From an uncultured Lentisphaerota bacterium (GTDB lineage: Bacteria > Verrucomicrobiota > Kiritimatiellia > RFP12 > UBA1067): a DNA stretch of 44,957 bases. The position numbers were made by a program, and so were the translations under genes. The stretch covers positions 1-44,957 of the forward strand of contig ONRL01000010.1 in assembly GCA_900320225.1 (NCBI GenBank). Direction: 5' to 3'. Positions 10,722 to 18,213 of the stretch are shown here, piece by piece (position 1 is the stretch's first letter; each line of letters begins with the position of its first letter). Under the pieces are notes generated by a model. It was not told the DNA's origin and searched no databases. It saw nothing but the letters and a program-made list of their open reading frames with translations.

Positions 10722-11278
10722 GGATCGGGCATGTCAGGTTCGAGGTGGACGGCGATCTTTTCTCCGGCGTCGTCGGCAACATCGTCGCCCAGCAGATATC
10801 CGGAAAGGCGTTTGCCACGATCATGCAACGCATGGCAGAGTCGATCGGCGACATCACCGCCGAATCGCTCAGCAAGGTTGAGACGCGTACGATCCAGCGG
10901 TGCGGCATGTCGATGAAGAAAGCGGAGTACATCAAGGACTTCGCCGTCAAGGTCGCGTCCGGCGCATTCGACCTCGCCCGCGTCGCGACGCTGCCGGACG
11001 ACGAGGTCATCGCCGCGCTGTCCTCTCTTCGCGGTATCGGCGTGTGGACGGCGGAGATGTTGCTCCTATTCTGCCTGCAGCGTCCCGACGTGCTCAGTTT
11101 CGGCGACTTCGGCATCCAGAAGGGGATGCGGATGGTCTATCGTCATCGTAAGATCACCAAGGCGCTTTTCCAAAAGTACCGTCGCCGCCTTTCACCCTAC
11201 GGAAGCGTGGCGAGCCTCTACTTCTGGTCTGTGGCGAACGGCGAACTTCCCGACTTGACGGATCCCGCGTCGCGGTGA
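10646..11278 (+). CDS. HhH-GPD DNA-3-methyladenine glycosylase II (AlkA-like)
   Basis: This 210-residue helix-hairpin-helix glycosylase removes alkylated bases. Visible are GNIVAQQISGKAF near residue 50, the HhH element LRGIGVWTAEMLLLFCL, and the GPD-loop catalytic Asp in LSFGDFGIQKG. It lacks the N-terminal domain of E. coli AlkA, as is common in short forms. GGAGG precedes the ATG, which overlaps the mpg stop. Its first 25 codons are duplicated at 7760. The 3' end overlaps the convergent kinase frame by 61 bp. Confidence 0.92.
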   Translation: MNFRYGKKEVEYLKAKDRKLGAVIDRIGHVRFEVDGDLFSGVVGNIVAQQISGKAFATIMQRMAESIGDITAESLSKVETRTIQRCGMSMKKAEYIKDFAVKVASGAFDLARVATLPDDEVIAALSSLRGIGVWTAEMLLLFCLQRPDVLSFGDFGIQKGMRMVYRHRKITKALFQKYRRRLSPYGSVASLYFWSVANGELPDLTDPASR

Positions 11279-12582
11279 ACCGTATCTTCTTGGTCATTTT
11301 CCGGACGTCTGGGCGGGAGACGGCGGGGGCGGCGCCCCATGCCGTCACGTCGTCTTAGGAAACGGGCATGAAAGCGAGCATGATTCTCGCGAGCCTTCTT
11401 GAGCTGTTCGACAGCGGCTGCGATGTCGGCGTTTGCGGGGAAGCGCGCGGCCAGCTCTTCGGCGGCCGCCAGCGCGCGCAGCAATTCGCCGTCACGCTTG
11501 TCGGGTTCATTGATGTCGGTGATCGTGAGCGCCTCCGCCAGCGCCTGCGCCGCATGCGCGGCCTCCGCTTCGGTTTGCGCGAGCGCGGCTTGGGTCTGTG
11601 CGAGCGCGGCTTGGGTCTGCACGAACGCGCGCCGTGACTGGACGAATCCGAATGCCAGCGCCAGGATGAATCCAACAAGGCACACGGCCGCGACCGCCGC
11701 ACCGACCGCCGCCGCCGGATTGCGTCGCGTCCAGAGGGAGAACCGCCGAAAGGGGGATGGCGGCTGCGCCCGAATGGGCTCATGGCGGAGGAAACGCCGC
11801 AGGTCGTCTGCGACGGCCTCCATGTCGGGATAGCGGGCGTCTGGCTCGGATGCCGTCATCTTGTTGAAGATCGCCGCGAGGTCTGACGGGATGCGGTTGT
11901 CCTTCGCGCCTTGCGCGAGTTCGGTCAAGGTCACGCCGAGGGCGTACTGGTCGCTTGCCGGCGAGGCGATGCCGCGTCCGTTCTGCATCTCGGGCGCCAT
12001 GTAGCGGTGCGTGCCGCCGCAGGAGGCCACGTAATCCGCGCCTTGCAGCAGCGCGGCGATGCCGAAATCCGCGAGATGCAGGTGGCCGTCCTTGTCCACG
12101 AGCAGATTGGCCGGCTTCACGTCCTGGTGGATCACGCCGCAGCGGTGGGCGTAGGCGAGAGCCTGCGCGGCGGAGAGCCCCAGGGTGGCCACGTCGTCCG
12201 CGTCCGCCGGCTTGAAGCTTCGGAGATCGGTTCCCTGCACCAGGTCCATCGCGTAGAACAGCCGTTCGCCCGCCGTCCCCGCCGCGTAGACCTTGACGAT
12301 GTTCGGGTGGTGGAGCATCGCGAGCGTCTGGGCCTCGCGGAGGAAGCGGGCGCGGCGCGAGGGCCTCGACGAGACCGCCATCGGCAGAACCTTGATCGCG
12401 ACCTTTCGCGCGAGGGAAATCTGTTCTGCCTCGTAGACCGTGCCCATCGTCCCCTTGCCGATCGGACGCACAAGACGCCAGTCCGTGCCGCCGAAGTCGG
12501 GCGGCACGTCCAGCTCGCGCCGGGCCGGCGTCTTGCCAAGTTCGTCCAGCTCGCGCGCCAGTGCTTCAAGGTCTGGGCTCAT
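11218..12582 (-). CDS. Membrane-anchored Ser/Thr protein kinase (Hanks type, non-RD)
   Basis: This 454-residue protein has a PknB-like kinase domain at residues 30-270, a transmembrane helix at 289-312 and an extracytoplasmic tail. Seen are the Gly loop IGKGTMGTVY (41-50), VAIK Lys64, the catalytic loop HQDVKPANL with Asp154 but Gln153 where most such kinases have Arg, DFG at 172, and GTHRYMAPE. After the helix, FVQTQAALAQTQAALAQTEA is a heptad-like repeat likely to form a coiled coil, then helical AAAEELAARFPANADIA. The last 40 residues are Arg/Pro-rich, read through the hairpin at 11320 and overlap the convergent gene, so the original stop may have been lost. No partner phosphatase is nearby. 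Confidence 0.9.
   Translation of the reverse strand: MSPDLEALARELDELGKTPARRELDVPPDFGGTDWRLVRPIGKGTMGTVYEAEQISLARKVAIKVLPMAVSSRPSRRARFLREAQTLAMLHHPNIVKVYAAGTAGERLFYAMDLVQGTDLRSFKPADADDVATLGLSAAQALAYAHRCGVIHQDVKPANLLVDKDGHLHLADFGIAALLQGADYVASCGGTHRYMAPEMQNGRGIASPASDQYALGVTLTELAQGAKDNRIPSDLAAIFNKMTASEPDARYPDMEAVADDLRRFLRHEPIRAQPPSPFRRFSLWTRRNPAAAVGAAVAAVCLVGFILALAFGFVQSRRAFVQTQAALAQTQAALAQTEAEAAHAAQALAEALTITDINEPDKRDGELLRALAAAEELAARFPANADIAAAVEQLKKARENHARFHARFLRRRDGMGRRPRRLPPRRPENDQEDTVHRDAGSVKSGSSPFATDQK
11320..11345. terminator. Hairpin between the convergent glycosylase and kinase genes
   Basis: ACGGC (11320-11324) pairs with GCCGT (11341-11345), and GGGGC (11326-11330) pairs with GCCCC (11334-11338) around loop GGC. 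There is no T run. The position after the glycosylase stop suits a terminator, but the hairpin lies inside the open frame of the kinase C-terminal tail. Confidence 0.35.
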
Positions 12583-12593
12583 TCAACGCCGGA

Positions 12594-12599
12594 ATTATA
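12594..12599 (-). promoter_or_regulatory. -10 box TATAAT of the kinase gene
   Basis: A perfect TATAAT lies 11 bp before the ATG at 12582. The expected start of transcription is near 12587, which leaves about five leader bases and no room for a ribosome site. No good -35 box is seen at standard spacing. Confidence 0.5.
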
Positions 12600-12666
12600 C
12601 CCTTTTCCCCCGTTCAGCGGAATCAACGTCTTCAGGAATAACAGCGGCGGCCAATTCAAGTGACTT

Positions 12667-13251
12667 TCAGTTGCACTGCCGGTCTCGCGGCGAACGATGA
12701 CCACGCTCACCGTGATGGCCTCCACCGTGCCGGCCTCCACCGTGATGGCCTCTGCCGCGCCGTCCGTGCGGACGGTGGCCTTCGCGCGCCTCGGATTCGT
12801 CTGGACGGGAGTGGTTTTCCGTGAAGCGCGTCATCATCTTGTCGATGCGGCTGTCGCGGTTCTGGATCAGTTCGTCCACTTCGCCTTCCAACTCCTTCAC
12901 CCGCGACTCGCTGCCGGCGGTGCGCTTCAACTCCGCAAGCTCTGCCTTCTTGCGCTCGATTCTTTTTTCGTAGTCGGCCTCTACCTGTTTCCTGAGCGCG
13001 GCTTTGTGCGCTTCAGTAGGGTCGCGCCGGTAGGCGGCAATTAGCTTTCTGGTCTCCTCGTTGATCTGCGGACGCCTCCGCTCGCCGCTTTCCGAGGATC
13101 CGTGCATCTTCCGGTCGCCGTTTTCGCCTTCCCTGGCGTGGCGGCGCGGCCTTTCGCCTCCGTTCGGCTGGTGTCGACCATGCTTTTCCTGCGCGAACGC
13201 CATGAGGCAAAACGCGGCAAGCGCGCATGTGACTATCGTTTTCTTGCACAT
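12667..13251 (-). CDS. Exported His-rich, helical protein of unknown function
   Basis: This 194-residue protein starts MCKKTIVTCALAAFCLMAFA, a signal peptide; the start is chosen for the AAAGGA site upstream. Next come a charged linker rich in His, Arg and Gly (about 20-60) and a long charged helix (about 65-145; INEETRKLIAAYRRDP, YEKRIERKKAELAELKR, VKELEGEVDELIQNRDSRIDKMM). The C-terminal tail carries the clusters GRGHHGGGRHGGGHH, which could bind Ni, Zn or Cu. The architecture recalls periplasmic metal or stress sensors such as ZraP/CpxP, but no family motif is certain. It lies downstream of the ECF sigma gene on the same strand. Confidence 0.7.
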   Translation of the reverse strand: MCKKTIVTCALAAFCLMAFAQEKHGRHQPNGGERPRRHAREGENGDRKMHGSSESGERRRPQINEETRKLIAAYRRDPTEAHKAALRKQVEADYEKRIERKKAELAELKRTAGSESRVKELEGEVDELIQNRDSRIDKMMTRFTENHSRPDESEAREGHRPHGRRGRGHHGGGRHGGGHHGERGHRSPRDRQCN

Positions 13252-13324
13252 TTTTTGAGTTCCTTTAAGTTTTGAGAATGGGCGTTGTCGCTCACACATC
13301 CCTCAGAACGAAATTCCGTTACAA

Positions 13325-13353
13325 ATTCTACAAACTATTTTGATATTCTGAAA
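13325..13353 (-). promoter_or_regulatory. Putative promoter for the His-rich protein gene
   Basis: On the minus strand TTTCAG (13353-13348) and TAGAAT (13330-13325) are separated by 17 bp in an AT-rich gap between the sigma factor stop and the His-rich gene. GGAATTTCG just downstream could instead belong to an ECF-type promoter; the sequence alone does not decide. Confidence 0.35.
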
Positions 13354-13363
13354 GGCGCGGTTG

Positions 13364-13867
13364 CTAGTTCTGGAACTCCGTGTACTGCACGAGCTTCTTC
13401 TGCAGGCGCTCCAGCGCGCGGACGTAGCGGATGGAGGCGGCCTTCGGCTCGATGCCGAGGACGCGCGCGCACTCGGCGTTGTCCATGTCGTCGAAGTGGC
13501 GCAGGATGATGATCTGGCGGTCGTTCTCGGAAAGCTCGCCGATCGCCTGGCGGAGGAGCGCGTGGCGGTCCTCGCGGGCGAGGACGGAGTTTGGCGCGGT
13601 CACCGTGCCCGCGAACATGTCCCAGTCGAGGTCGCCGGCGGACGTGTCGTCGGAATCGCACCTCGGCACGTCCACTTCCTTGTAGGCATCGCGTTTCTGC
13701 GCGGCGAGGTGCCGCCGTTCGAGGTCCACCATCGTCTGGAAGAGGATCGTGCGGAGCTTGAAGTAGAGAGGCACCTCTGGCTCGTTCGTGAAGAAGTCCT
13801 CGCGCATCAGCGCCGACGCGAACGTCTCCTGCACCACGTCCTCCGGCGAGAGCCGCCGCGACAGCAC
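13364..13867 (-). CDS. ECF-type RNA polymerase sigma factor, N-terminus uncertain
   Basis: Sigma-2 sequence LSPEDVVQETFASALMREDFF and sigma-4 sequence IGELSENDRQIIILRHFDDMDNAE with a helix-turn-helix (CARVLGIEPKAASIRYVRALERL) identify an extracytoplasmic-function sigma factor. The coordinates begin at a GTG inside region 2. Homologous sequence (RIVRLTALAAKHLNP) continues upstream in frame to about 13912, but between the in-frame TGA at 13999 and this GTG there is no ATG, GTG or TTG. The real start is therefore lost, is a rare codon (ATT at 13924), or lies beyond an indel. The upstream HAD gene ends inside this region. The His-rich exported protein downstream may be a regulatory target or partner. 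Confidence 0.8.
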   Translation of the reverse strand: MLSRRLSPEDVVQETFASALMREDFFTNEPEVPLYFKLRTILFQTMVDLERRHLAAQKRDAYKEVDVPRCDSDDTSAGDLDWDMFAGTVTAPNSVLAREDRHALLRQAIGELSENDRQIIILRHFDDMDNAECARVLGIEPKAASIRYVRALERLQKKLVQYTEFQN

Positions 13868-13896
13868 CGGGTTCAGGTGCTTGGCGGCAAGGGCCG

Positions 13897-14530
13897 TCAG
13901 TCGAACGATTCTGCCTGCGGAAATGATCGCTGCTGGATGTACTGGACGGCGGCGAGCGGGCTGGGCAGGACGGGGTGCCCGGTCGCGCGGAGGCGTTCAG
14001 CGGTTTGGTGGCCGCAGTCCACGAGGATCACTTCCGCCCCGAGGGCGGCGCCCACTTCCGCGTCGTGGAGGGTGTCGCCGATGAAGTAGAGCTTCGTCTG
14101 CGGGGGCAATGTGGCGACGAGGTCGCGGCCGCGCGAGAGCTTCGTGGCGCCGTCGAGGTTGTCCACGCCGAAGATGAGTTTGAAGAAGGGGGCCACGCCG
14201 AAGCGGGCGGTGTCGCGGCGGAGAAGGTCCTCGCGTAGCGCACTGAGGATGCATTGGTTCAAGCCGCCGGCGCGGGCGGCTTCGAGGGCGTCGCGCGTGG
14301 AGGGGTGGAGGTCCTGCGGCTCGGCGGCGATGAAGGCGTGGAAGTCGGTGCAGATTTCGTCCCAGTCCACGCGGTCGAGGTCGATGCCGACCTCCTGGTA
14401 GAACGCGGTAGAATTCGCGCGTAACGGGGGGCAGGGCGTGCTTGGCGAGCATGCGGTTGAGTGCGCCCACGGCGGCGTTGACGTCGTCGAGCAGCGTGCC
14501 GTTCCAGTCCCAGATGATGGTTGCGTTCAT
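13897..14530 (-). CDS. HAD-family phosphatase (phosphoglycolate phosphatase-like), frame broken
   Basis: The N-terminal part (MNATIIWDWNGTLLDD, from 14530) has HAD motif I with nucleophile Asp8, then a cap region NRMLAKHALPPVTREFYR. The frame then breaks near 14405-14415, and the rest continues in another frame: FYQEVGIDLDRVDWDEI, CILSALRE (motif II), KLSRGRDLV (motif III Lys region) and LYFIGDTLHDAEVGAALGA (motif IV). At the break two copies of TTCTACC sit 10 bp apart, and about six or seven residues usual in the family are missing, which fits a short deletion between direct repeats or an assembly collapse. The ATG follows the comF stop by 2 bases. Members dephosphorylate small phosphometabolites; the substrate here is unknown. 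Confidence 0.8.
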
Positions 14531-14532
14531 GT

Positions 14533-15279
14533 TTAATCTTTCAGGCGGCGGGCGACGGAGACGCACCACACGCGGTAGGCGCCGCCTTCCACGAGCGCCT
14601 TGGCGCAGTGCGCGAAGGTGTTGCCGGAGGTCATCACGTCGTCGACGAGGAGCACGGTGCGTCCGCGGATGCCGCGCGCGTCCGTGACGGCGAAGGCGCC
14701 GACGAGGTTCGTGCGGCGTTTGTCGCCGGAGAGGCGCGACTGGTGTTCCGTGTCCTTGATGCGCTGGAAGGACCGTTCGTCGACGCGGCGGTTGATGCGG
14801 CGGCCGAGCGCGCGGGCGAGGAGGGCGCTCTGGTTGTAGCCGCGGGTGCGGAGCCGGTCGGGGTAGAGGGGCACGGGTACGACCACGTCCACGTCGACGG
14901 GCTGCAGCTTGGCGCGGACTGCTCCCTCGAGCAGGTCGGCGAGGTCCTCCGCGAGCCACACGGCGGCGCCGAACTTGAAGTCGTTCAGGAGCTGGTCGAC
15001 GGGTTCCTCGTAGACGACGGCGCCGCGTGCGCGTTCGTAGGCGGGTTTGTCCTTCGCGCAGGCCTCGCAGACGAAATCGTGCTGGACCTTCGAGACGATC
15101 GTGGTGCCGCAGATGCGGCAGCAGCCGTCGGCTTCGTGGAAGGGGAGCCCGGCGAAACAAGCGGAGCAGAGGTGGCGGCGGTCGCGGTCTACCGGGCGCG
15201 CGCACGTCTTCACCGCGCAGACGCGCGGCCAGACGCGGTCGAGAACGGCGTCGAGGAATCTACCCGTCCGGCCTGCCAT
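14533..15279 (-). CDS. comF: ComF-family phosphoribosyltransferase-like protein
   Basis: This 248-residue protein has N-terminal zinc-finger cysteines (CAVKTCARP, HLCSACFAG, CCRICG, FVCEACAKD), then the conserved AVVYEEPVDQLLNDFKF, VVPVPLYPDRLRTRGYNQSALLA and the PRPP-loop VLLVDDVMTSGNT. ComF proteins are linked to DNA uptake and processing in competent bacteria, and the family is present in many non-competent ones. The start at 15279 is 2 bases after the nucleotidyltransferase stop. The PRTase fold is clear; a role in competence is not shown here. Confidence 0.92.
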   Translation of the reverse strand: MAGRTGRFLDAVLDRVWPRVCAVKTCARPVDRDRRHLCSACFAGLPFHEADGCCRICGTTIVSKVQHDFVCEACAKDKPAYERARGAVVYEEPVDQLLNDFKFGAAVWLAEDLADLLEGAVRAKLQPVDVDVVVPVPLYPDRLRTRGYNQSALLARALGRRINRRVDERSFQRIKDTEHQSRLSGDKRRTNLVGAFAVTDARGIRGRTVLLVDDVMTSGNTFAHCAKALVEGGAYRVWCVSVARRLKD

Positions 15280-15281
15280 GT

Positions 15282-16199
15282 TCACTTCCCGAACAGCGAC
15301 GCAGGGTACTCTCCGGCGTCCACGAGCGCGCGGATGGCGTCCGTCACGAACGGCTTGTCCTCGCGGTACGTGACGCCGAACCAGGCGGAGTCTGTGGGCA
15401 AGACCTCCACGGAGGCGGCGCCCTCGTGGATCATCTCGTCGACGACGAAGGGGATGTACCACTCGCTCTTCTCCTCGGCGCCGTGCTGGGCGAGCCAGGC
15501 GGGGAATCGCGCCTCGAGCGCGTCGAAGAGGGCGGGCGTGAAGCCCCAGAGGTTCATGGAGACGCGCTCGGCGCCGGTGAGCTTCACGGGGGCGGCGGGA
15601 TTCTCGCGGTTCTCCGCGCCCTCGGGCGTGCGTACGAGCTTCGTCATCTCCGTGACGCCGGCGAGGTGGCCTTCGGGAGTCACGTGGCAGATGCCGCGTG
15701 CGACGGAGCCGTAGTCGGAGAGGGTGAGGTGGAGTTTGTAGCCGACCATCGCGAAGCGGGGAGGGACGCGCTGTTGCGCGTCCGCGTTTCCCAGGAATTC
15801 GGCGAGGCGCGCGAAGGCGTCGCGGCCGTAGAAGTCGTCCGCGTTGATCGCGGCGAAGGGTTCGTGCACCGCGTGACGGGCCGCGCGGATCGCGTGGGCC
15901 GTGCCCCAGGGCTTCGTGCGCCCGGCGGGGACGGCGTAGGGGGCGGGGAGGTCGTGGATGTCCTGGAAGGCGTAGTCGACCGGCAGGAGCCCCTCGTACT
16001 TCGCGCCCACCTGGCGGCGGAAGACCTCCTCGATGTCCTTGCGGATGATGAACACGACCTTGCCGAAACCGGCGCGGTGCGCATCGAAGACGGAATAGTC
16101 GAGAATGGCCTCGCCCGAAGGCCCCACGGGATCGACCTGCTTGAGGCCGCCGTAGCGGGAGCCCATGCCGGCTGCAAGAACGACAAGCGTTGGTTTCAT
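15282..16199 (-). CDS. Sugar-phosphate nucleotidyltransferase-like protein with a REP-encoded insertion
   Basis: This 305-residue protein has a GT-A nucleotidyltransferase fold. VVLAAGMGSRYGGLKQ is the nucleotide-binding start, GPSGEAILDYSVFDA and FAAINADDFYG (metal Asp) follow, and later SMNLWGFTPALFDALE. It resembles GlmU/GalU-type enzymes that charge sugars with NTP; the sugar is unknown. Residues 139-147 (ADAQQRVPP) are encoded by a REP-like element (15759-15785) lying between EFLGN and FAMVGYKL, in a surface-loop position. AAAGGA precedes the ATG at 16199. It leads a likely operon with comF, HAD and perhaps the sigma factor. Confidence 0.88.
   Translation of the reverse strand: MKPTLVVLAAGMGSRYGGLKQVDPVGPSGEAILDYSVFDAHRAGFGKVVFIIRKDIEEVFRRQVGAKYEGLLPVDYAFQDIHDLPAPYAVPAGRTKPWGTAHAIRAARHAVHEPFAAINADDFYGRDAFARLAEFLGNADAQQRVPPRFAMVGYKLHLTLSDYGSVARGICHVTPEGHLAGVTEMTKLVRTPEGAENRENPAAPVKLTGAERVSMNLWGFTPALFDALEARFPAWLAQHGAEEKSEWYIPFVVDEMIHEGAASVEVLPTDSAWFGVTYREDKPFVTDAIRALVDAGEYPASLFGK
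15759..15785 (-). repeat. REP-like element inside the nucleotidyltransferase gene
   Basis: On the plus strand: GGGAGGG, ACGCGC, loop TGTT, GCGCGT, CCGC. It is the A-type arm with a changed loop. The gene reads it in frame from the minus strand as ADAQQRVPP, almost the same peptide (ADAQERVPP) that the GH106 gene makes from the same arm at two sites. Confidence 0.8.
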
Positions 16200-16233
16200 G
16201 TTCTCACTGGTCCTTTCGCGCATCCTGTATAGC

Positions 16234-16256
16234 AAAAAGCCCCCGCGCGGCGGAGG
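16234..16256 (-). terminator. Rho-independent terminator of tRNA-Gln
   Basis: On the minus strand CCTCCGC, loop CGC, GCGGGGG (one T-G wobble) is followed by CTTTTT. It lies 9 bases after the tRNA 3' end and ends its transcript before the nucleotidyltransferase gene. Confidence 0.75.
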
Positions 16257-16264
16257 TCTTGCAA

Positions 16265-16338
16265 TGGTTGCCTCATATGGACTCGAACCATAACAAGCAG
16301 ATTCAGAATCTGCGGTGCTACCATTACACCATGAGGCA
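16265..16338 (-). tRNA. tRNA-Gln (anticodon CUG), CCA encoded
   Basis: The 7-bp acceptor stem TGCCTCA/TGAGGCA, D-arm with GGTGTAATGGTAGCACC, anticodon stem GCAGA/TCTGC around loop TTCTGAA (anticodon CTG) and T-loop GGTTCGAGTCC make a full cloverleaf. The discriminator A is followed by an encoded CCA. Confidence 0.95.
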
Positions 16339-16359
16339 ACGGGGTGAAAAACGTCGCAT

Positions 16360-16388
16360 AGTATAGCAGATTCCCCCCGCGCGCGCAA
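16360..16388 (-). promoter_or_regulatory. Promoter of tRNA-Gln, TTGCGC-17-TATACT
   Basis: On the minus strand TTGCGC (16388-16383) and TATACT (16365-16360) have a 17-bp spacer. Transcription would start near 16353, about 15 bases before the mature tRNA. Confidence 0.75.
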
Positions 16389-16435
16389 GGGGGAAATTCC
16401 CAGAGCGCAGGTCGCGGCGCATCAGGACGTTCGCA

Positions 16436-16464
16436 TTGCCATCGCTGCGCGGTTTTGCTAAACT
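16436..16464 (+). promoter_or_regulatory. Promoter TTGCCA-17-TAAACT directly before the 5'-nucleotidase start
   Basis: TTGCCA (16436-16441) and TAAACT (16459-16464) have a 17-bp spacer, and the ATG is at 16472, only 7 bases after the -10 box. The mRNA would therefore begin at or within a base or two of the start codon (leaderless). Confidence 0.65.
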
Positions 16465-16471
16465 ACACGCC

Positions 16472-18199
16472 ATGGAAAAGGTAATGAAAAAGACCATGAT
16501 TGCCATGGGCATTGCGGCGGCCTTGACCGGTTTCGCGGCGAAGTCGCGGGTGGTCGTGCTGCACACCAACGACACCCACACCCACATCGACGACGGGCGC
16601 GTGGCGTTCTCGGAGATCGCCGCCGAGAAGGCGCGCCTCGAGGCGGCCGGCGAGAACGTGATCCTCGTGGACGCGGGCGACTACGTGCAGGGCACGGCCC
16701 TCGGCGGCTACGACTCGGGCCGCAGCGCGATCGACATCATGAACGCGGCCGGCTACAAGGTGGCCACGCTCGGCAACCACGAGTTCGACTACGGCATCGA
16801 GGCGATGTTCGCCAACGCTGCGCGCGCCAAATTCAGCACGGTCAGCTGCAACTTCGTCAAGCGCGATTCCGCCGCGGCCCCGGGGCGCCGCGTGTTCCCC
16901 GCGTACACGGTGGTGACGAGCGGCGCGGTGCGCGTCGCCTTCGTGGGCGTAACCACGCCCACCACGCTCGTCTCGGCGAAGCCCTCCACGTTCCTCGATC
17001 CCACGGGTACGTTCCGCGCCTACGACTTCATGTCGGGCGAACGCGGCGCGGCGCTGTACAGGGCGGTGCAGGACGCGGTGAACGAGGCGGCCCGGCACGC
17101 GGACTACACGATCGTGCTGGGACACCTCGGCATCTCGCCCGACTGCGCGGACTACATGTCCACCGACGTGATCGCCCACACCACGAACTTCGTGGCGCTC
17201 GTGGACGGTCACTCCCACTCGGAATACACCGGCTCGCGCGTGCGGAACGCCGCCGGGAAGGACGTGATCCTCACCCAGAGCGGCAGCTACCTCGGCCTCC
17301 TGGGCTGCCTCGTGTTCGAGGACGGCCAGTGCGTCATGGCCGGCACGATCTACACGCGCGGCGAGAAGGACGCGAAGGTCGCGCGTCTGGAAAAGGACCT
17401 GGCCGACGCCGTCGAGCGCCAGCTCGGCGCGAAGATCGCCCGCGCGCCCGTCGGGCTTTGCTCCTACCGCCCCGGCACGAACGAGCGCCTCGCCCGCAAG
17501 GAGGACTGCTCGGCCGGCGACTTCGCGGCGGACGCGGCGTGGTGGTACGCGAACGAAAAGGCGGGGCTCGCCTGCGACGTCGCGATGATGAACGGCGGAA
17601 ACGTGCGCGCCGACGTGCCGGAAGGGGACGTCACGCTCAAGGTGCTGCGCACGGTCCAGCCGTTCGGCGGCGCCCTCGGCGTGGTGGAGGCGAACGGACA
17701 GCTGATCCTCGACGCGCTCGAATTCGGTGCGCAGGCGGTCGGCGACGGCGAGTTCGGCGGGTTCCTCCAAGTGGCGGGGCTCACGTACACGGTGGACGCC
17801 TCGGTCAAGTCCAGCGTGCGCGCGGATTCCTCGGGTTCCTGGCTCTCGGGACCGTCGAACGGCGTGTACCGCGTGAAGGACGTGAAGGTGTACGACCGCA
17901 AGGCGGGCACGTTCGTGCCGCTTGACCCGAACGCCGTCTACCGCGTGGTCGGCAACGCCTTCACGCTCGTCGAAGGCGGCGACGGCTTCGCCATGTTCCG
18001 CAGCGCGAAGAAGATCGAGAACGGGCTCGCGACGGACTACCTCGTGCTCGCCGACTACGCGAAGGCGTTTCGCCCCAGCGCGGACGGCATGCCCGCGCTC
18101 ACCTCCGCCAACTCCCCGCTTGCGTCGCTCGCCGGCTATTCGATCAACTACGAGCGGACTGGCGGCGCCGGGCGCATCACGCTCAAGGGCCTGCGTTAA
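16472..18199 (+). CDS. 5'-nucleotidase / UDP-sugar hydrolase family protein, exported
   Basis: This protein has 575 residues. Its signal peptide is MEKVMKKTMIAMGIAAALT, and MKK at 16484 is an alternative start. A metallophosphoesterase domain follows: VLHTNDTHTHIDDG, VDAGDYVQGT, TLGNHEFDYG, IVLGHLGIS and VDGHSHSE supply the two-metal ligands. The C-terminal 5'-nucleotidase domain includes MMNGGNVRADVPEGDVTLKVL and GNAFTLVEGGDGFAMF. Homologues (UshA/NT5E) hydrolyse extracellular nucleotides to nucleosides in the periplasm. The -10 box lies just upstream and there is no standard ribosome site before 16472, consistent with a leaderless message. Confidence 0.93.
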   Translation: MEKVMKKTMIAMGIAAALTGFAAKSRVVVLHTNDTHTHIDDGRVAFSEIAAEKARLEAAGENVILVDAGDYVQGTALGGYDSGRSAIDIMNAAGYKVATLGNHEFDYGIEAMFANAARAKFSTVSCNFVKRDSAAAPGRRVFPAYTVVTSGAVRVAFVGVTTPTTLVSAKPSTFLDPTGTFRAYDFMSGERGAALYRAVQDAVNEAARHADYTIVLGHLGISPDCADYMSTDVIAHTTNFVALVDGHSHSEYTGSRVRNAAGKDVILTQSGSYLGLLGCLVFEDGQCVMAGTIYTRGEKDAKVARLEKDLADAVERQLGAKIARAPVGLCSYRPGTNERLARKEDCSAGDFAADAAWWYANEKAGLACDVAMMNGGNVRADVPEGDVTLKVLRTVQPFGGALGVVEANGQLILDALEFGAQAVGDGEFGGFLQVAGLTYTVDASVKSSVRADSSGSWLSGPSNGVYRVKDVKVYDRKAGTFVPLDPNAVYRVVGNAFTLVEGGDGFAMFRSAKKIENGLATDYLVLADYAKAFRPSADGMPALTSANSPLASLAGYSINYERTGGAGRITLKGLR

Positions 18200-18213
18200 T
18201 CCCGTGTGAGGGC

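Noticed and set aside
11218-12582. Kinase as part of a phage-defence island
   Set aside because: No restriction, toxin, CBASS or other defence genes lie nearby; neighbours are repair and housekeeping genes.
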